51,408 nt of DNA from Saprospiraceae bacterium (lineage in GTDB: Bacteria > Bacteroidota > Bacteroidia > Chitinophagales > Saprospiraceae), in assembly GCA_016715105.1 (NCBI GenBank), contig JADKBO010000064.1, positions 1 to 51,408 of the forward strand. Reading direction: 5' to 3'. How positions within the stretch are numbered: the stretch's first letter is position 1; each line of letters begins with the position of its first letter. The notes beneath the pieces are model-generated. The model was not told where the DNA came from and made no database searches. It saw nothing but the letters and a program-made list of their open reading frames with translations. A program made the position numbers and the translations under genes. Shown here in pieces: positions 16,969 through 25,533 of the stretch.

Positions 16969-19596
16969 GTGACCAAGATACAAAACGAGGACCACGCCAA
17001 ACTCACCCCATTGATGGCGCAATATTATAAACTCAAAGCGCAACACCCAGATGCAATTTTATTATACAGAGTGGGTGATTTTTATGAGACTTTTGGCAGC
17101 GATGCCATTACAGTGGCCAATGTTTTGGGCATTGTATTGACCAAACGCAACAACGGGGGAGTAGACATCGAATTAGCTGGTTTCCCTTACCATTCCTTGG
17201 ATCTTTATTTGCCAAAAATTGTGCGTGCAGGATTTAGAGTGGCACTTTGTGAGCAATTGGAAAAACCTTCAAAAGAGAAAAAAATTGTGGATCGGGGAGT
17301 GACCGATGTGGTAACTCCGGGGTTGACTATAGATGATGCCCTCCTGGATCGCAAATCCAATAATTATTTAGCTTCTATCCATTTTACAGCCAAAGGCTTA
17401 CATGGACTTGCATTTATAGATATTTCAACAGGGGATTTTTTGGTAAGTGAAGGAAATATGGATACCATTGCTAAGCTGATAGAAGGATTTTCCCCATCAG
17501 AAATCATCCATTCGAGATCATACTCACAACAATTGGAGGATCATTTTGGTGACAGGTATTACCATTATGGCTTGGATGAGTGGATTTTTACGGAGGATTT
17601 TACAAGAGAAAGGCTTTTGGATAAATTTAATGTGGCCAATCTCAAGGGTTTTGGCATCGAAGAAATGACTCAAGCACAAATTGCGGCAGGTTCCATACTC
17701 TATTATTTAGCAAATACCAAAAATGATAAATTAGGCCATATTTCTGGCATCAACCGCATCCATACCGAAGAATACGTTTGGCTCGATAGATTTACCATTC
17801 GCAATTTGGAATTAGTCAATAGCTTTCATGATACAGGTAAAAGTTTGCTCAACATTTTGGATCAAACTTCTTCACCAATGGGAGCAAGACTTTTGAAAAA
17901 ATGGATTTTAATGCCACTCATCAATCAAGCTAAAATCGAAGCACGATTGGATGTTGTTGGTTTTATGGTTAAAAATTCTGACATCACACTAGATTTGGAT
18001 GCGCAGATAAAAAATATCGGAGATCTCGAGCGCATCATTTCTAAGTTGAGCATGGGTCGTATTGCTCCTCGTGAACTTTTGCAATTGAGTAATGCTTTGC
18101 AAACCATCAAAGAAATGCAAGCAATTCTCAAAGCAACCGATAACGAACCTTTGCAATTGTTGGGCGATCGTTTGCAACTTTGTGAAGCAGCGGATACATT
18201 GATTTGCAATGCATTACACGAAAACCCGCCGAGTATGGTTATAAAGGGTGGGGCGATCAAGGATGGATATCATGAAACATTAGACGATTATAGAAATACC
18301 ATCAAAAATAGCAAGTCTATTTTGATTGATCTTCAGACCAGAGAAGCACAGCGCACAGGCATCACAAACCTGAAAATTGGTTTTAACAATGTCTTTGGTT
18401 ACTATCTGGAAGTGACCAATAAATACAAAGACCAAAACCTCATTCCTGATGATTGGGTGCGTAAACAAACGCTCAGTAATGCAGAGAGGTATGTCACAGA
18501 TGAGCTCAAAAAACTAGAAGACAAAATTTTACATTCGGAAGAAAAAATTCTAGATCTGGAAATTGAATTGTACGATGAAGTTGTTTCCAAATTAGTTGAA
18601 TTCATCAATCCGATCCAACAAAATGCCAGAGTCATTGCACAACTAGATTGTTTGATCAGTTTTGCCAAGCAAGCCTCCCGAAATGACTATTGTCGCCCCA
18701 TGATCAATGACAGTTATACCATCAACATCAAAAGCGGTAGACATCCAGTCATTGAGCAACAACTTGGCATCGGCCAAAATTATGTGCCCAATGACATGTA
18801 TCTGGACAATGGAGACTTGCAAATCATGATGATTACAGGTCCCAATATGTCGGGAAAATCTGCATTGTTGAGGCAAACGGCCATCATTACCTTGATGGCG
18901 CAAATTGGGAGTTTTGTACCGGCAGCAATGGCAGAAATTGGTATTGTCGATAAAATTTTCACACGAGTTGGCGCTTCAGACAATATATCCAGCGGAGAAT
19001 CCACCTTTATGTTGGAGATGAATGAGACCGCCAGTATCATGAACAACATTTCTGAAAGAAGCCTCATTTTATTGGATGAAATTGGCAGAGGCACCTCGAC
19101 CTATGATGGCATCAGCATCGCTTGGGCATTGGCTGAGTTTCTGCACAACAATAAAAAAGCCAGACCCAAAACACTTTTCGCGACTCACTATCATGAATTG
19201 AATGAGCTGGCAGAAAAATATGACCGCATAAAAAATTACAATGTTTCTACCAAAGAAGTTGGCAACAAGGTAATTTTCCTTCGTAAATTGGTAGAGGGCG
19301 GTTCGGAACACAGCTTTGGTATTCATGTTGCATCGATGGCAGGAATGCCGCGACCAATCATAGAACGGGCTGTAGAAATCTTACACGAGCTGGAGAAAAA
19401 GTCCATCCATGTAGAAGAAAATAAAAAGTCTACAGCTGGAATCGTTCCACAAGCCTATCAAATGAGCATTTTTGAGACAGTCGATCCAGCGCTTGGAGCC
19501 CTCAAAGAAGTCATCAAAGGCCTCGAACTCAATACCATGACACCCATAGAATGTATGCTCAAATTGAGCGAATTGAAGAAAATGGTTGAGAAATAG
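16969..19596 (+). CDS. mutS: DNA mismatch repair ATPase MutS
   Basis: 875 residues, full family length, GTG start at 16969. The mismatch-binding motif GDFYETF (Phe-x-Glu) is near residue 37. The Walker A loop GPNMSGKS is at 624-631, followed by signature GESTFMLEM and Walker B LLDEIGRGTST, then the ATHYHEL block. The C-terminal helix-turn-helix dimer region ends at KLSELKKMVEK. MutS binds mispairs and loops and recruits MutL. MutL is not in the window. An AT-rich TATTTTTA (16932-16939) may be a weak -7 box. The only unusual point is Ser where most MutS have Gly in GPNMGGKS. Confidence 0.97.
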   Translation: MTKIQNEDHAKLTPLMAQYYKLKAQHPDAILLYRVGDFYETFGSDAITVANVLGIVLTKRNNGGVDIELAGFPYHSLDLYLPKIVRAGFRVALCEQLEKPSKEKKIVDRGVTDVVTPGLTIDDALLDRKSNNYLASIHFTAKGLHGLAFIDISTGDFLVSEGNMDTIAKLIEGFSPSEIIHSRSYSQQLEDHFGDRYYHYGLDEWIFTEDFTRERLLDKFNVANLKGFGIEEMTQAQIAAGSILYYLANTKNDKLGHISGINRIHTEEYVWLDRFTIRNLELVNSFHDTGKSLLNILDQTSSPMGARLLKKWILMPLINQAKIEARLDVVGFMVKNSDITLDLDAQIKNIGDLERIISKLSMGRIAPRELLQLSNALQTIKEMQAILKATDNEPLQLLGDRLQLCEAADTLICNALHENPPSMVIKGGAIKDGYHETLDDYRNTIKNSKSILIDLQTREAQRTGITNLKIGFNNVFGYYLEVTNKYKDQNLIPDDWVRKQTLSNAERYVTDELKKLEDKILHSEEKILDLEIELYDEVVSKLVEFINPIQQNARVIAQLDCLISFAKQASRNDYCRPMINDSYTINIKSGRHPVIEQQLGIGQNYVPNDMYLDNGDLQIMMITGPNMSGKSALLRQTAIITLMAQIGSFVPAAMAEIGIVDKIFTRVGASDNISSGESTFMLEMNETASIMNNISERSLILLDEIGRGTSTYDGISIAWALAEFLHNNKKARPKTLFATHYHELNELAEKYDRIKNYNVSTKEVGNKVIFLRKLVEGGSEHSFGIHVASMAGMPRPIIERAVEILHELEKKSIHVEENKKSTAGIVPQAYQMSIFETVDPALGALKEVIKGLELNTMTPIECMLKLSELKKMVEK

Positions 19597-19615
19597 GCGC
19601 TCCTATCTGCCACTT

Positions 19616-20158
19616 TTAAGCTTCTTTCAATGAATGACTTTTTCTTTGGACAAGTGCAAAAACAAAAGTCAAAAGTAAACCAACAGGAAGGGGTTCGAGT
19701 AAAGTGATCAAAAATATTTTTAAAGGTGATGAATACATTTCTTGGTAGACTACCATGTCTGATTTCATTTTCGCAATGCTTTCTGCAGATGCACCTGCAC
19801 TTGTCATTTTCTCAATCTCATAATTGACGTAATCTTCCATAAAATTGGGCATCAAATTGTAGTAAACTACCAGCCACATGAGCGAATAAAAAATACAGGA
19901 AATGACTGTGACTCCCATTCCAACCATTAGACCTTGTACAAAAGTCAAAGAACCATTATTGAGGAGGTTGTCACGGTAATGTCTATTCGCCAAAAATATG
20001 ACGGCCATGGCAATCAACATGCTGGTATAACCAATGTACATGCCATAGTCATAAAATAGACTTGCACCCACAACTTTGGCGATCAAACTGGTCGTTAACA
20101 TCAGACCTGCTGATATCACACCCGAGATAATTCCGTACTTAATGATGATGTTTTTCAT
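19616..20158 (-). CDS. DUF4199 family membrane protein
   Basis: 180 residues from ATG 20158, chosen because MKNIIIKYGIISG is the usual family start. Four membrane spans lie near 7-27, 34-53, 71-95 and 146-168. Between spans 3 and 4 is a charged helical segment with EDYVNYEIEKM and AKMKSDMVVYQEMY, where DUF4199 proteins keep a similar soluble insert. The family is widespread in Bacteroidota and has no known function. It is transcribed convergently with mutS, and the LuxR-type gene lies upstream on the same strand (125-base gap). Confidence 0.8.
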   Translation of the reverse strand: MKNIIIKYGIISGVISAGLMLTTSLIAKVVGASLFYDYGMYIGYTSMLIAMAVIFLANRHYRDNLLNNGSLTFVQGLMVGMGVTVISCIFYSLMWLVVYYNLMPNFMEDYVNYEIEKMTSAGASAESIAKMKSDMVVYQEMYSSPLKIFLITLLEPLPVGLLLTFVFALVQRKSHSLKEA

Positions 20159-20283
20159 AATTTTTTGTTTTACTGATGAATAATTATGACAGCAAATCAA
20201 ATCGAAAAAAGTGGGAGTTTATTCATACTTTTTCATGAATGGGCACAATTCATACTTTAGTTTACAACAAAAAGTAGCTGATC

Positions 20284-20739
20284 TCAAATCAAACCCAATT
20301 CTCTGGCTTTCAAAATGGCCAAAGTCCTGTTTTTGACCTCCAGTTTTTCAAAGAGGCGGTAGGTATGTGTTTTTATGGTGTTGGGTGAAAGGTATAACTG
20401 ATCTGCAATTTCTTGATTGCTCATGCCCTTGTTGATGAGTTCCAATACCTCCATTTCCCTTTTGCTGATGGTGCCAATCAGTGTATTTTTTATTTCGTTA
20501 TTATCATTTGACTTGTGAATTTCTTCCACTGTTTGATTCGAAAATACTGTCTGAAATGGTTCTTTTTGAGCTTTTTTTCTGTAACCAAGCCACACGCCCA
20601 AAACCATGGAAATTGCAACCACAAACGCAATGAATAAATCAAAATTATTGTGATGATACCAAAACCAATATTCAGAGAACTTAAAGCAGAATAGCAGTAA
20701 TCCCAAAAATAAACCGTATATCCAAAATGTTTTTTTCAT
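20284..20739 (-). CDS. Membrane-anchored LuxR-type HTH regulator
   Basis: 151 residues from ATG 20739. Two membrane spans (about 4-19 and 33-51) are followed by a linker and a C-terminal LuxR/GerE helix-turn-helix (about 90-150: ISKREMEVLELINKGMSNQE in part, NTIKTHTYRLFEKLEVKNR). There is no receiver domain, so this is not a classical response regulator; it may sense through its membrane part. Such short TM-TM-GerE proteins often sit beside DUF4199 genes in Bacteroidota, as here. A -7-like TATATTTG lies at 20767-20774. The first codons and upstream region are duplicated at 22085-22142. Confidence 0.82.
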   Translation of the reverse strand: MKKTFWIYGLFLGLLLFCFKFSEYWFWYHHNNFDLFIAFVVAISMVLGVWLGYRKKAQKEPFQTVFSNQTVEEIHKSNDNNEIKNTLIGTISKREMEVLELINKGMSNQEIADQLYLSPNTIKTHTYRLFEKLEVKNRTLAILKARELGLI

Positions 20740-20774
20740 GTCAAAAGACAAAACAATGATCGATGTCAAATATA
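20717..20774 (-). repeat. 58-bp direct repeat, copy 1 (start of LuxR gene and its promoter)
   Basis: This stretch covers the first codons of the LuxR-type gene, its ATG and the -7-like box. It is repeated at 22085-22142 with 54 of 58 bases the same (offset 1368). Confidence 0.85.
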
Positions 20775-20875
20775 AATACTTTCACCTTTTTGAACCCACC
20801 CGGATATTAAATTAATTTAGAGACTAATTCTCTTATTAATTGAAATGGATTATGATCTATTTAATTGGATAAACT

Positions 20876-22018
20876 TCAAATAAACTTCAAACAAACAGGT
20901 AAAGAAACATTTACTTGCTCACCATTTGCCTTCAACCTTCCATTCCTTTTGTTCCTTTTGAAAACAACGATATTATTAGATGTCTGGTTGGCCACTAGGA
21001 CATAATTACCAGTTGGGTCAATCACAAAATTTCGGGGTATCGTGCCTAAAACAGAGACATTCTGGACAAATTTCAACGTCCCATTTTTTTGATTGATTTT
21101 GAAAACAGTGAGGCTTTCATGTATTCTATTGGATGCATACAGGTACTTCCCGTCTTGGGAAATGTGTATGTCTGCAGCAGACAAAGTCCCATTGTATGTT
21201 TTTGGTAGGGTGGAGATGACCTGTATTTCTTTTAGCTTCCCTTGGCTGTATTGATAAACGCCAACTGTACAATTCAATTCATTAATGACGTAGGCAAATT
21301 GATTATTCGGACTGAAAGTGAAGTGTCTTGGCCCAGCCCCCGGGCTCGTAGATACAAATGGTTGATCTGCGGGGCTTAAAATACCCGTTATTGCATTCAG
21401 CTTATAAGACATGATTTTGTCCATGCCCAAATCAGGGACAAAAACATCGACATTATTTTGTGCAATATTAATGGAGTGAACAGCTGCCTGTGTTTGTCTT
21501 TCAGCATTTACACTACTCCCAGTGTGTTTAATTGTTTGGATTAATTTGCCGATTTTTCCGTCACTCTCAATGGATAGTACAGAAATACTTCCACTTTTAT
21601 AATTACCAACGATGAGCCATTTTCCAGAATGGTCAACAGCTAAGTGGCATGCACCAAAACCACCTTCCAAAGACTGTGTATTGAGTGTTTGCAATATATC
21701 GTTGTTTTGATCAATGCGGAATGCAATCACAGAATCCAGATTCACTCCATTCAAAGCATAAAGAATCGAGTGATCAGGAGAGAAGGCCATGAATGAAGGA
21801 TTGGTCAACCCTTTTTTTATGGATTTTAGGTCTAATTTTCCTGTTTTTGAGTTAAAATTGTAGCTATAAATGCCTTCACTTGTTTCTCTGGTATAAGTGC
21901 CTACTAAAAGGGTAAAGTTATGTTTTTGGGCATCGGTTTGTGAAAGCAAAAAGCCGACCAAGAAAACCAAAACTAAACAGGTTTTCTTAAGGAATGAAGA
22001 TTTTGGAAACTTGGCCAT
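20876..22018 (-). CDS. Exported lactonase-family beta-propeller (6-phosphogluconolactonase-like)
   Basis: 380 residues. The signal peptide runs to about 31 (FLLSQTDAQ). The body is a seven-bladed propeller of the YbhE/Pgl type: LLVGTYTRETSEGIYSY (in part), NPSFMAFSPDHSILYALN, GACHLAVDHSGKWLIVGNY, GPRHFTFSPNNQFAYVINEL, HISQDGKYLYASNR. Cytoplasmic relatives hydrolyse 6-phosphogluconolactone; an exported copy more likely acts on another sugar lactone, which is inference. Sugar-acid genes at 5-9 kb make that plausible but are not linked in transcription. A copy of the LuxR gene's promoter lies 67 bases upstream. Confidence 0.85.
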   Translation of the reverse strand: MAKFPKSSFLKKTCLVLVFLVGFLLSQTDAQKHNFTLLVGTYTRETSEGIYSYNFNSKTGKLDLKSIKKGLTNPSFMAFSPDHSILYALNGVNLDSVIAFRIDQNNDILQTLNTQSLEGGFGACHLAVDHSGKWLIVGNYKSGSISVLSIESDGKIGKLIQTIKHTGSSVNAERQTQAAVHSINIAQNNVDVFVPDLGMDKIMSYKLNAITGILSPADQPFVSTSPGAGPRHFTFSPNNQFAYVINELNCTVGVYQYSQGKLKEIQVISTLPKTYNGTLSAADIHISQDGKYLYASNRIHESLTVFKINQKNGTLKFVQNVSVLGTIPRNFVIDPTGNYVLVANQTSNNIVVFKRNKRNGRLKANGEQVNVSLPVCLKFI

Positions 22019-22084
22019 AAAATGAATGATTATTCAAATCCAAATGTGCATTTTAAATCCATGCTTTCAAAACCTCCTTTCCAT

Positions 22085-22142
22085 TATATCCAAAATGTTT
22101 TTTTCATGCCAAAGGACAAAGCATTGATCGATGTCAAATATA
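22085..22142 (-). repeat. 58-bp direct repeat, copy 2 (upstream of the lactonase gene)
   Basis: Copy of 20717-20774 with four substitutions. It still carries the ATG-equivalent CAT (22105-22107) and the -7 box CAAATATA (22135-22142). It could serve as promoter of the lactonase gene, or be the scar of a lost LuxR-type gene copy. Confidence 0.85.
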
Positions 22143-22283
22143 CAATTGATTGGAAATAATTTAAAATATTACTCACGAAGACAAGGGAAAAAGAATGAAG
22201 ATGAAAGTTCAAATGTGACGACTTTCTATATTCTTTATGTTTATAATAAACTGTTTATACTAATATTTTAGTAATTTTGTTTT

Positions 22284-23261
22284 ATGAAAACAAGAGATAA
22301 GATTTTATTTTTTCTAAACAAAAAGGAACAATTTACTGTAAATGAGCTTGTTAACCACCTTAACATGTCCAATCAGTATGTGCATCGTGTTTTGAATGAT
22401 TTGGAAGATGAAGGTTTGGTTAGAAAAATTGGAACTACTCCAAAGGTATTATATACTCGCCCAGAATCTGTCAAGGCTTCAGACAATCAAACAGTAAATT
22501 ATGATGTAGAAAAATTTTTAAAAGATCATTTATTGTTGGTTGACCCATTAGGTAAACTTTTGGAAGGTTATGATGCCATGCAGTATTGGTGTGAAAAACA
22601 AAATCTGCCTTTTGGGAAGACTACACAAGAATTCATCGAAACCAGACAAAAATATCTTAATTTTTATGATGAAAATCACTTGATTGATGGTCTAGTAAAA
22701 CTAAAAAATACCCAGGGAATTGGCCAAATTGGAGTTGATCAACTATTTTATCTCGACTTTTATGCTATTGAAAGATTTGGCAAAACAAAGCTAGGAACTT
22801 TAATGCACTATGCTAAGCAAGGTCAAAACAAAAATCTGATGAAGCTCATCGTTTCCGAAATTAAACAAAGTATTTTTCGTTTGGTGGAAATGGAAAAAAT
22901 TGATGCTGTATTATTTGTCCCACCAACAATAAAAAGAAACGTTCAGATCATGAATTATTTAAAAATTCATTTAAAAATACCTTTACCTCATGTAAAAATC
23001 AATAAGCTTCAAAATCAAATAGTCGTGCCGCAAAAAGCATTGTCCAAATTATTTGAACGAGTAATAAATGCAAAAAATACTTTTGATGTTCCCCTACAAG
23101 AACAGTTTACTCATGTTTTGATCATTGATGATGCAGTAGGAAGTGGTGCCACAATCAATGAAATTGCTCTTAAAGTGAAAGCTCAGGGCATTGCTCAAAA
23201 AATTACAGGGTTAGCTATTACTGGAAGTTTTAAGGGTTTTGATGTAATCTCAGAATTGTAA
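22284..23261 (+). CDS. Winged-helix plus phosphoribosyltransferase-like protein
   Basis: 325 residues. Residues 1-65 are a winged helix (DKILFFLNKKEQFTVNELVN in part, MSNQYVHRVLNDLEDEGLVRKIG). A helical middle (75-190) is unfamiliar. The C-terminal part (about 195-325) is a PRTase fold with the PRPP loop VLIIDDAVGSGATINE; the acidic pair is Asp282-Asp283 and the loop Thr is 289. This resembles ComF-type and PurR-type proteins, in which the PRTase fold may bind PRPP as a signal or carry out nucleotide salvage. A perfect -7 box TAATTTTG (22272-22279) sits right before the ATG, implying a very short leader. It is a single-gene unit. Whether it is regulator, enzyme or part of a defence island is open. 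Confidence 0.75.
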   Translation: MKTRDKILFFLNKKEQFTVNELVNHLNMSNQYVHRVLNDLEDEGLVRKIGTTPKVLYTRPESVKASDNQTVNYDVEKFLKDHLLLVDPLGKLLEGYDAMQYWCEKQNLPFGKTTQEFIETRQKYLNFYDENHLIDGLVKLKNTQGIGQIGVDQLFYLDFYAIERFGKTKLGTLMHYAKQGQNKNLMKLIVSEIKQSIFRLVEMEKIDAVLFVPPTIKRNVQIMNYLKIHLKIPLPHVKINKLQNQIVVPQKALSKLFERVINAKNTFDVPLQEQFTHVLIIDDAVGSGATINEIALKVKAQGIAQKITGLAITGSFKGFDVISEL

Positions 23262-23340
23262 ACCATCACTCCTATGGTTAAGTGGAGAGAGACACAAGTT
23301 CTTGCCATTGGACTAGTAAAGTGAGGAATACCCTTAAAGC

Positions 23341-23373
23341 TTTAAACGATTAAACGCATACACGCATAAACAG
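23341..23373. repeat. AAACGCAT-type short repeat
   Basis: TTAAACGCATACACGCATAAAC-type octamer run like that at 703-735, in the gap between two convergent genes. No gene in the gap. Confidence 0.5.
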
Positions 23374-23418
23374 CCTCAGACCAAACCATTGCCTTTATGC
23401 TAAAGCCTAGACACCATA

Positions 23419-23727
23419 CTACAATTTTCCCTGCAAACTCGTCCATCCACCACCATTATAGACGGTATAACCTTGACCAGCCAAGATGCTTTTAGCAGAC
23501 GAACTTCTCATACCCGAAGCACAACAAGTGATCACCGGTTTGTCTTTTTTTATTTTTTTCAGATTTTGCGACAATTCTTGTAAAGGAATGTTGACCGAAC
23601 CCTTGATGTGACCACTAGCATATTCGCCTTTGGTTCGCACATCTATGATTTGAGCACCATTAGAAACTAATTCTGTAAAATTTACAGATGGGCCTATTCC
23701 AAATAATTTTTTCAATAATTCAAACAT
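23419..23727 (-). CDS. Single-domain rhodanese-like sulfurtransferase
   Basis: 102 residues, one rhodanese domain. It has IIDVRTKGEYASGHIKGSVNIP (in part, residues 27-48) and the active loop CASGMR with catalytic Cys69, right after a second Cys68. GGWTSLQG is the usual family ending. The family moves sulfane sulfur between thiols, cyanide or protein acceptors. It diverges from a sulfide:quinone-reductase-like gene 273 bases away, and the two may form a small sulfide-handling pair. A -7-like TACTTTTG lies at 23747-23754. Confidence 0.92.
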   Translation of the reverse strand: MFELLKKLFGIGPSVNFTELVSNGAQIIDVRTKGEYASGHIKGSVNIPLQELSQNLKKIKKDKPVITCCASGMRSSSAKSILAGQGYTVYNGGGWTSLQGKL

Positions 23728-23746
23728 ATTTATTTATAATTTTTAG

Positions 23747-23754
23747 CAAAAGTA
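23747..23754 (-). promoter_or_regulatory. Possible -7 box (TACTTTTG) of the rhodanese gene
   Basis: CAAAAGTA on the plus strand is TACTTTTG on the minus strand, matching TAnnTTTG, 19 bases before the ATG. The upstream TTTG element is not seen. Confidence 0.45.
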
Positions 23755-24000
23755 AGTATCTGTTGATGAAAGGTCGGTGACTAATGTTACCATACTATCT
23801 TCATATAAATAAGGTGAAACAATTTACTTTGTGTAACATAAGTAACCCAATGATTTACAATATTTTAGAACTCAAGGATAAGGGCTTAAAACATGACAAA
23901 AGTCAGTCATATTTGAAATGTTGGTCATCACTTTTAAGGTGTAAATGGTATCATCTTTATATCATAAAACAACTTGTTAACGCGATTTAAATTTAAAACA

Positions 24001-25200
24001 ATGAGAGTACTGGTCATAGGAGGAAACTTTGCAGGATCTACTGCAGCACTCGAAATCAAAAGAAAACTCAAAGGCAATGCTGATGTGACATTGATAGATA
24101 GAAATGAAGATTTTATTTATATCCCATCCCTTATTTGGGTGCCCATCAAAAGGAGAGAGGTGAAAGATATTGTGGTACCGCGAAGGAGAATTTTGGAAAA
24201 AAAGGGAATCAACTTTATCTTGGATACTGCCTTGAGGGTAGAACCTTCTGAAAACAAAGTTTATACAGAAAAAGGTGAGTACGAATACGATCATCTCATC
24301 ATAGCAACTGGACCGAAAGTCAATTTTGACATCGCCAAAGGTGTGAAAGAACACGCTTCTTACATTGGCACTCCTGTTGGTGCTATGAAAACCAGAGAAA
24401 AATTGGAAGCTTTCAAGTTGAATCCAGGTCCCATCGTGATTGGTGCAACTCAAAACGCAGGATGTATGGGTGCAGCTTATGAGTTTCTATTCAATATAGA
24501 AAAGTGGTTGCGTGAAGAAAACATCAGAGAAAAGGTAGATTTGTATTGGGTAACTCCTGAGCCTTATCTTGGACATTTTGGTATTGATGGCATGCCTTTG
24601 GGAGAGGCCATGTTGAATAAATTCATGGAAATGTTCAACATAAAATTCAGAACAGGGGTAGGTATACAAGAAGTGGAGAGTGATGCAGTAATTTTATCTA
24701 CAGGTGAAGTTATTGAATCTAAATTTACCATGTTGATGCCTCCTTTTGTTGGGGTTGATTTCATTACCAATTCTCCGGACCTCCACGCACCCGCTAATCA
24801 TTTTATACCCATTCTGCCCAATTATAGGCATGAAACTATTCCCAATATTTGGGCAGCTGGGTTAACCGTGGACGTGAAACCTCCATTTACCCAAGGTGCA
24901 ATACCATTCACTTTGCCAAAAACAGGTTATCCAAGTGATGTTACAGGAAAGGTAGTCGCTGCCAACATTATCAAAACATTCAAGGGTGAAACAGATTTGA
25001 TCGAGAAACCTTGGGGAAAAATAATGGGCATGTGTGTGATGGATGCCGGAAAGAAAGAGGTATTGTTATTGAGCAATCACTTATTCAAACCTCGAACTTT
25101 TGCAATCATGATTCCTAATGTCTTGTATGATTTTACCAAAGTGTTACTCGAAAAATACTTTCTATGGAAATTGAGAAATGGGTATTCTTATCTCCCATAA
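24001..25200 (+). CDS. Sulfide:quinone reductase-like FAD/NAD(P) oxidoreductase
   Basis: 399 residues from ATG 24001, chosen because MRVLVIGGNFAGSTAA starts the FAD-binding fold directly. The second half holds ATGPKVNFD (about 102), IGATQNAGCMGAAYEF near 144-160 with a Cys, and the closing FAD block NIWAAGLTVDVKPPFTQGAIP (in part). The C-terminus is amphipathic (VLLEKYFLWKLRNGYSYLP), as in membrane-bound SQR. The family oxidises sulfide and reduces quinone; the neighbouring rhodanese suits that. Relatives with fewer cysteines have other donors, so the substrate is not certain. TTACTT...AAGTAA (about 23825-23846) upstream is a possible Crp/Fnr-like site, at low confidence. Confidence 0.85.
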   Translation: MRVLVIGGNFAGSTAALEIKRKLKGNADVTLIDRNEDFIYIPSLIWVPIKRREVKDIVVPRRRILEKKGINFILDTALRVEPSENKVYTEKGEYEYDHLIIATGPKVNFDIAKGVKEHASYIGTPVGAMKTREKLEAFKLNPGPIVIGATQNAGCMGAAYEFLFNIEKWLREENIREKVDLYWVTPEPYLGHFGIDGMPLGEAMLNKFMEMFNIKFRTGVGIQEVESDAVILSTGEVIESKFTMLMPPFVGVDFITNSPDLHAPANHFIPILPNYRHETIPNIWAAGLTVDVKPPFTQGAIPFTLPKTGYPSDVTGKVVAANIIKTFKGETDLIEKPWGKIMGMCVMDAGKKEVLLLSNHLFKPRTFAIMIPNVLYDFTKVLLEKYFLWKLRNGYSYLP

Positions 25201-25266
25201 TTTTGATTGCGAAGTAGTAAAAATATGACTTAAGACCCCTATAGAAAGCTTTAAATCGTTAAGGTT

Positions 25267-25312
25267 GAATGAAGGAGCTTCGGCGGATTACTCTGCCGGG
25301 GCTTCGTTCTTC
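25267..25312 (+). terminator. GC-rich hairpin after the SQR-like gene
   Basis: An imperfect stem of about 20 pairs including G-U (AGCTTCGGCGG against CTGCCGGGGCTTCG), 66 bases past the stop. No clean T-run follows, so it may be a repeat-type hairpin rather than an intrinsic terminator. The rest of the 25201-25533 gap holds no gene; TTTG (25438-25441) and TACTTTTA (25457-25464) may be the promoter of the downstream operon. Confidence 0.4.
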
Positions 25313-25533
25313 GTAACATACCCCAAGAAATTGGCATAAAAGACACTTAATATATCTTAGATTTTATCCAATTTCTTATTCAAGGAAATCAGAAACCAAT
25401 TAATCATTTTTTAAAATAGATTTTGTAAATTTCATTATTTGGTCATCATTTTTGCATACTTTTATGATCTATTCAAGTCATTGCCCACATGAATTTACGT
25501 TCACAATAAATTATGAGTGCTTATTTTTTTTAA

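Noticed and set aside
23825..23846. Crp/Fnr site TTACTT...AAGTAA upstream of the SQR-like gene
   Set aside because: Only the outer six bases are symmetrical; the centre does not match a known consensus.
23784..23990. 68-residue open frame before the SQR-like gene
   Set aside because: No start context, family or codon signal; it fills the divergent control region.
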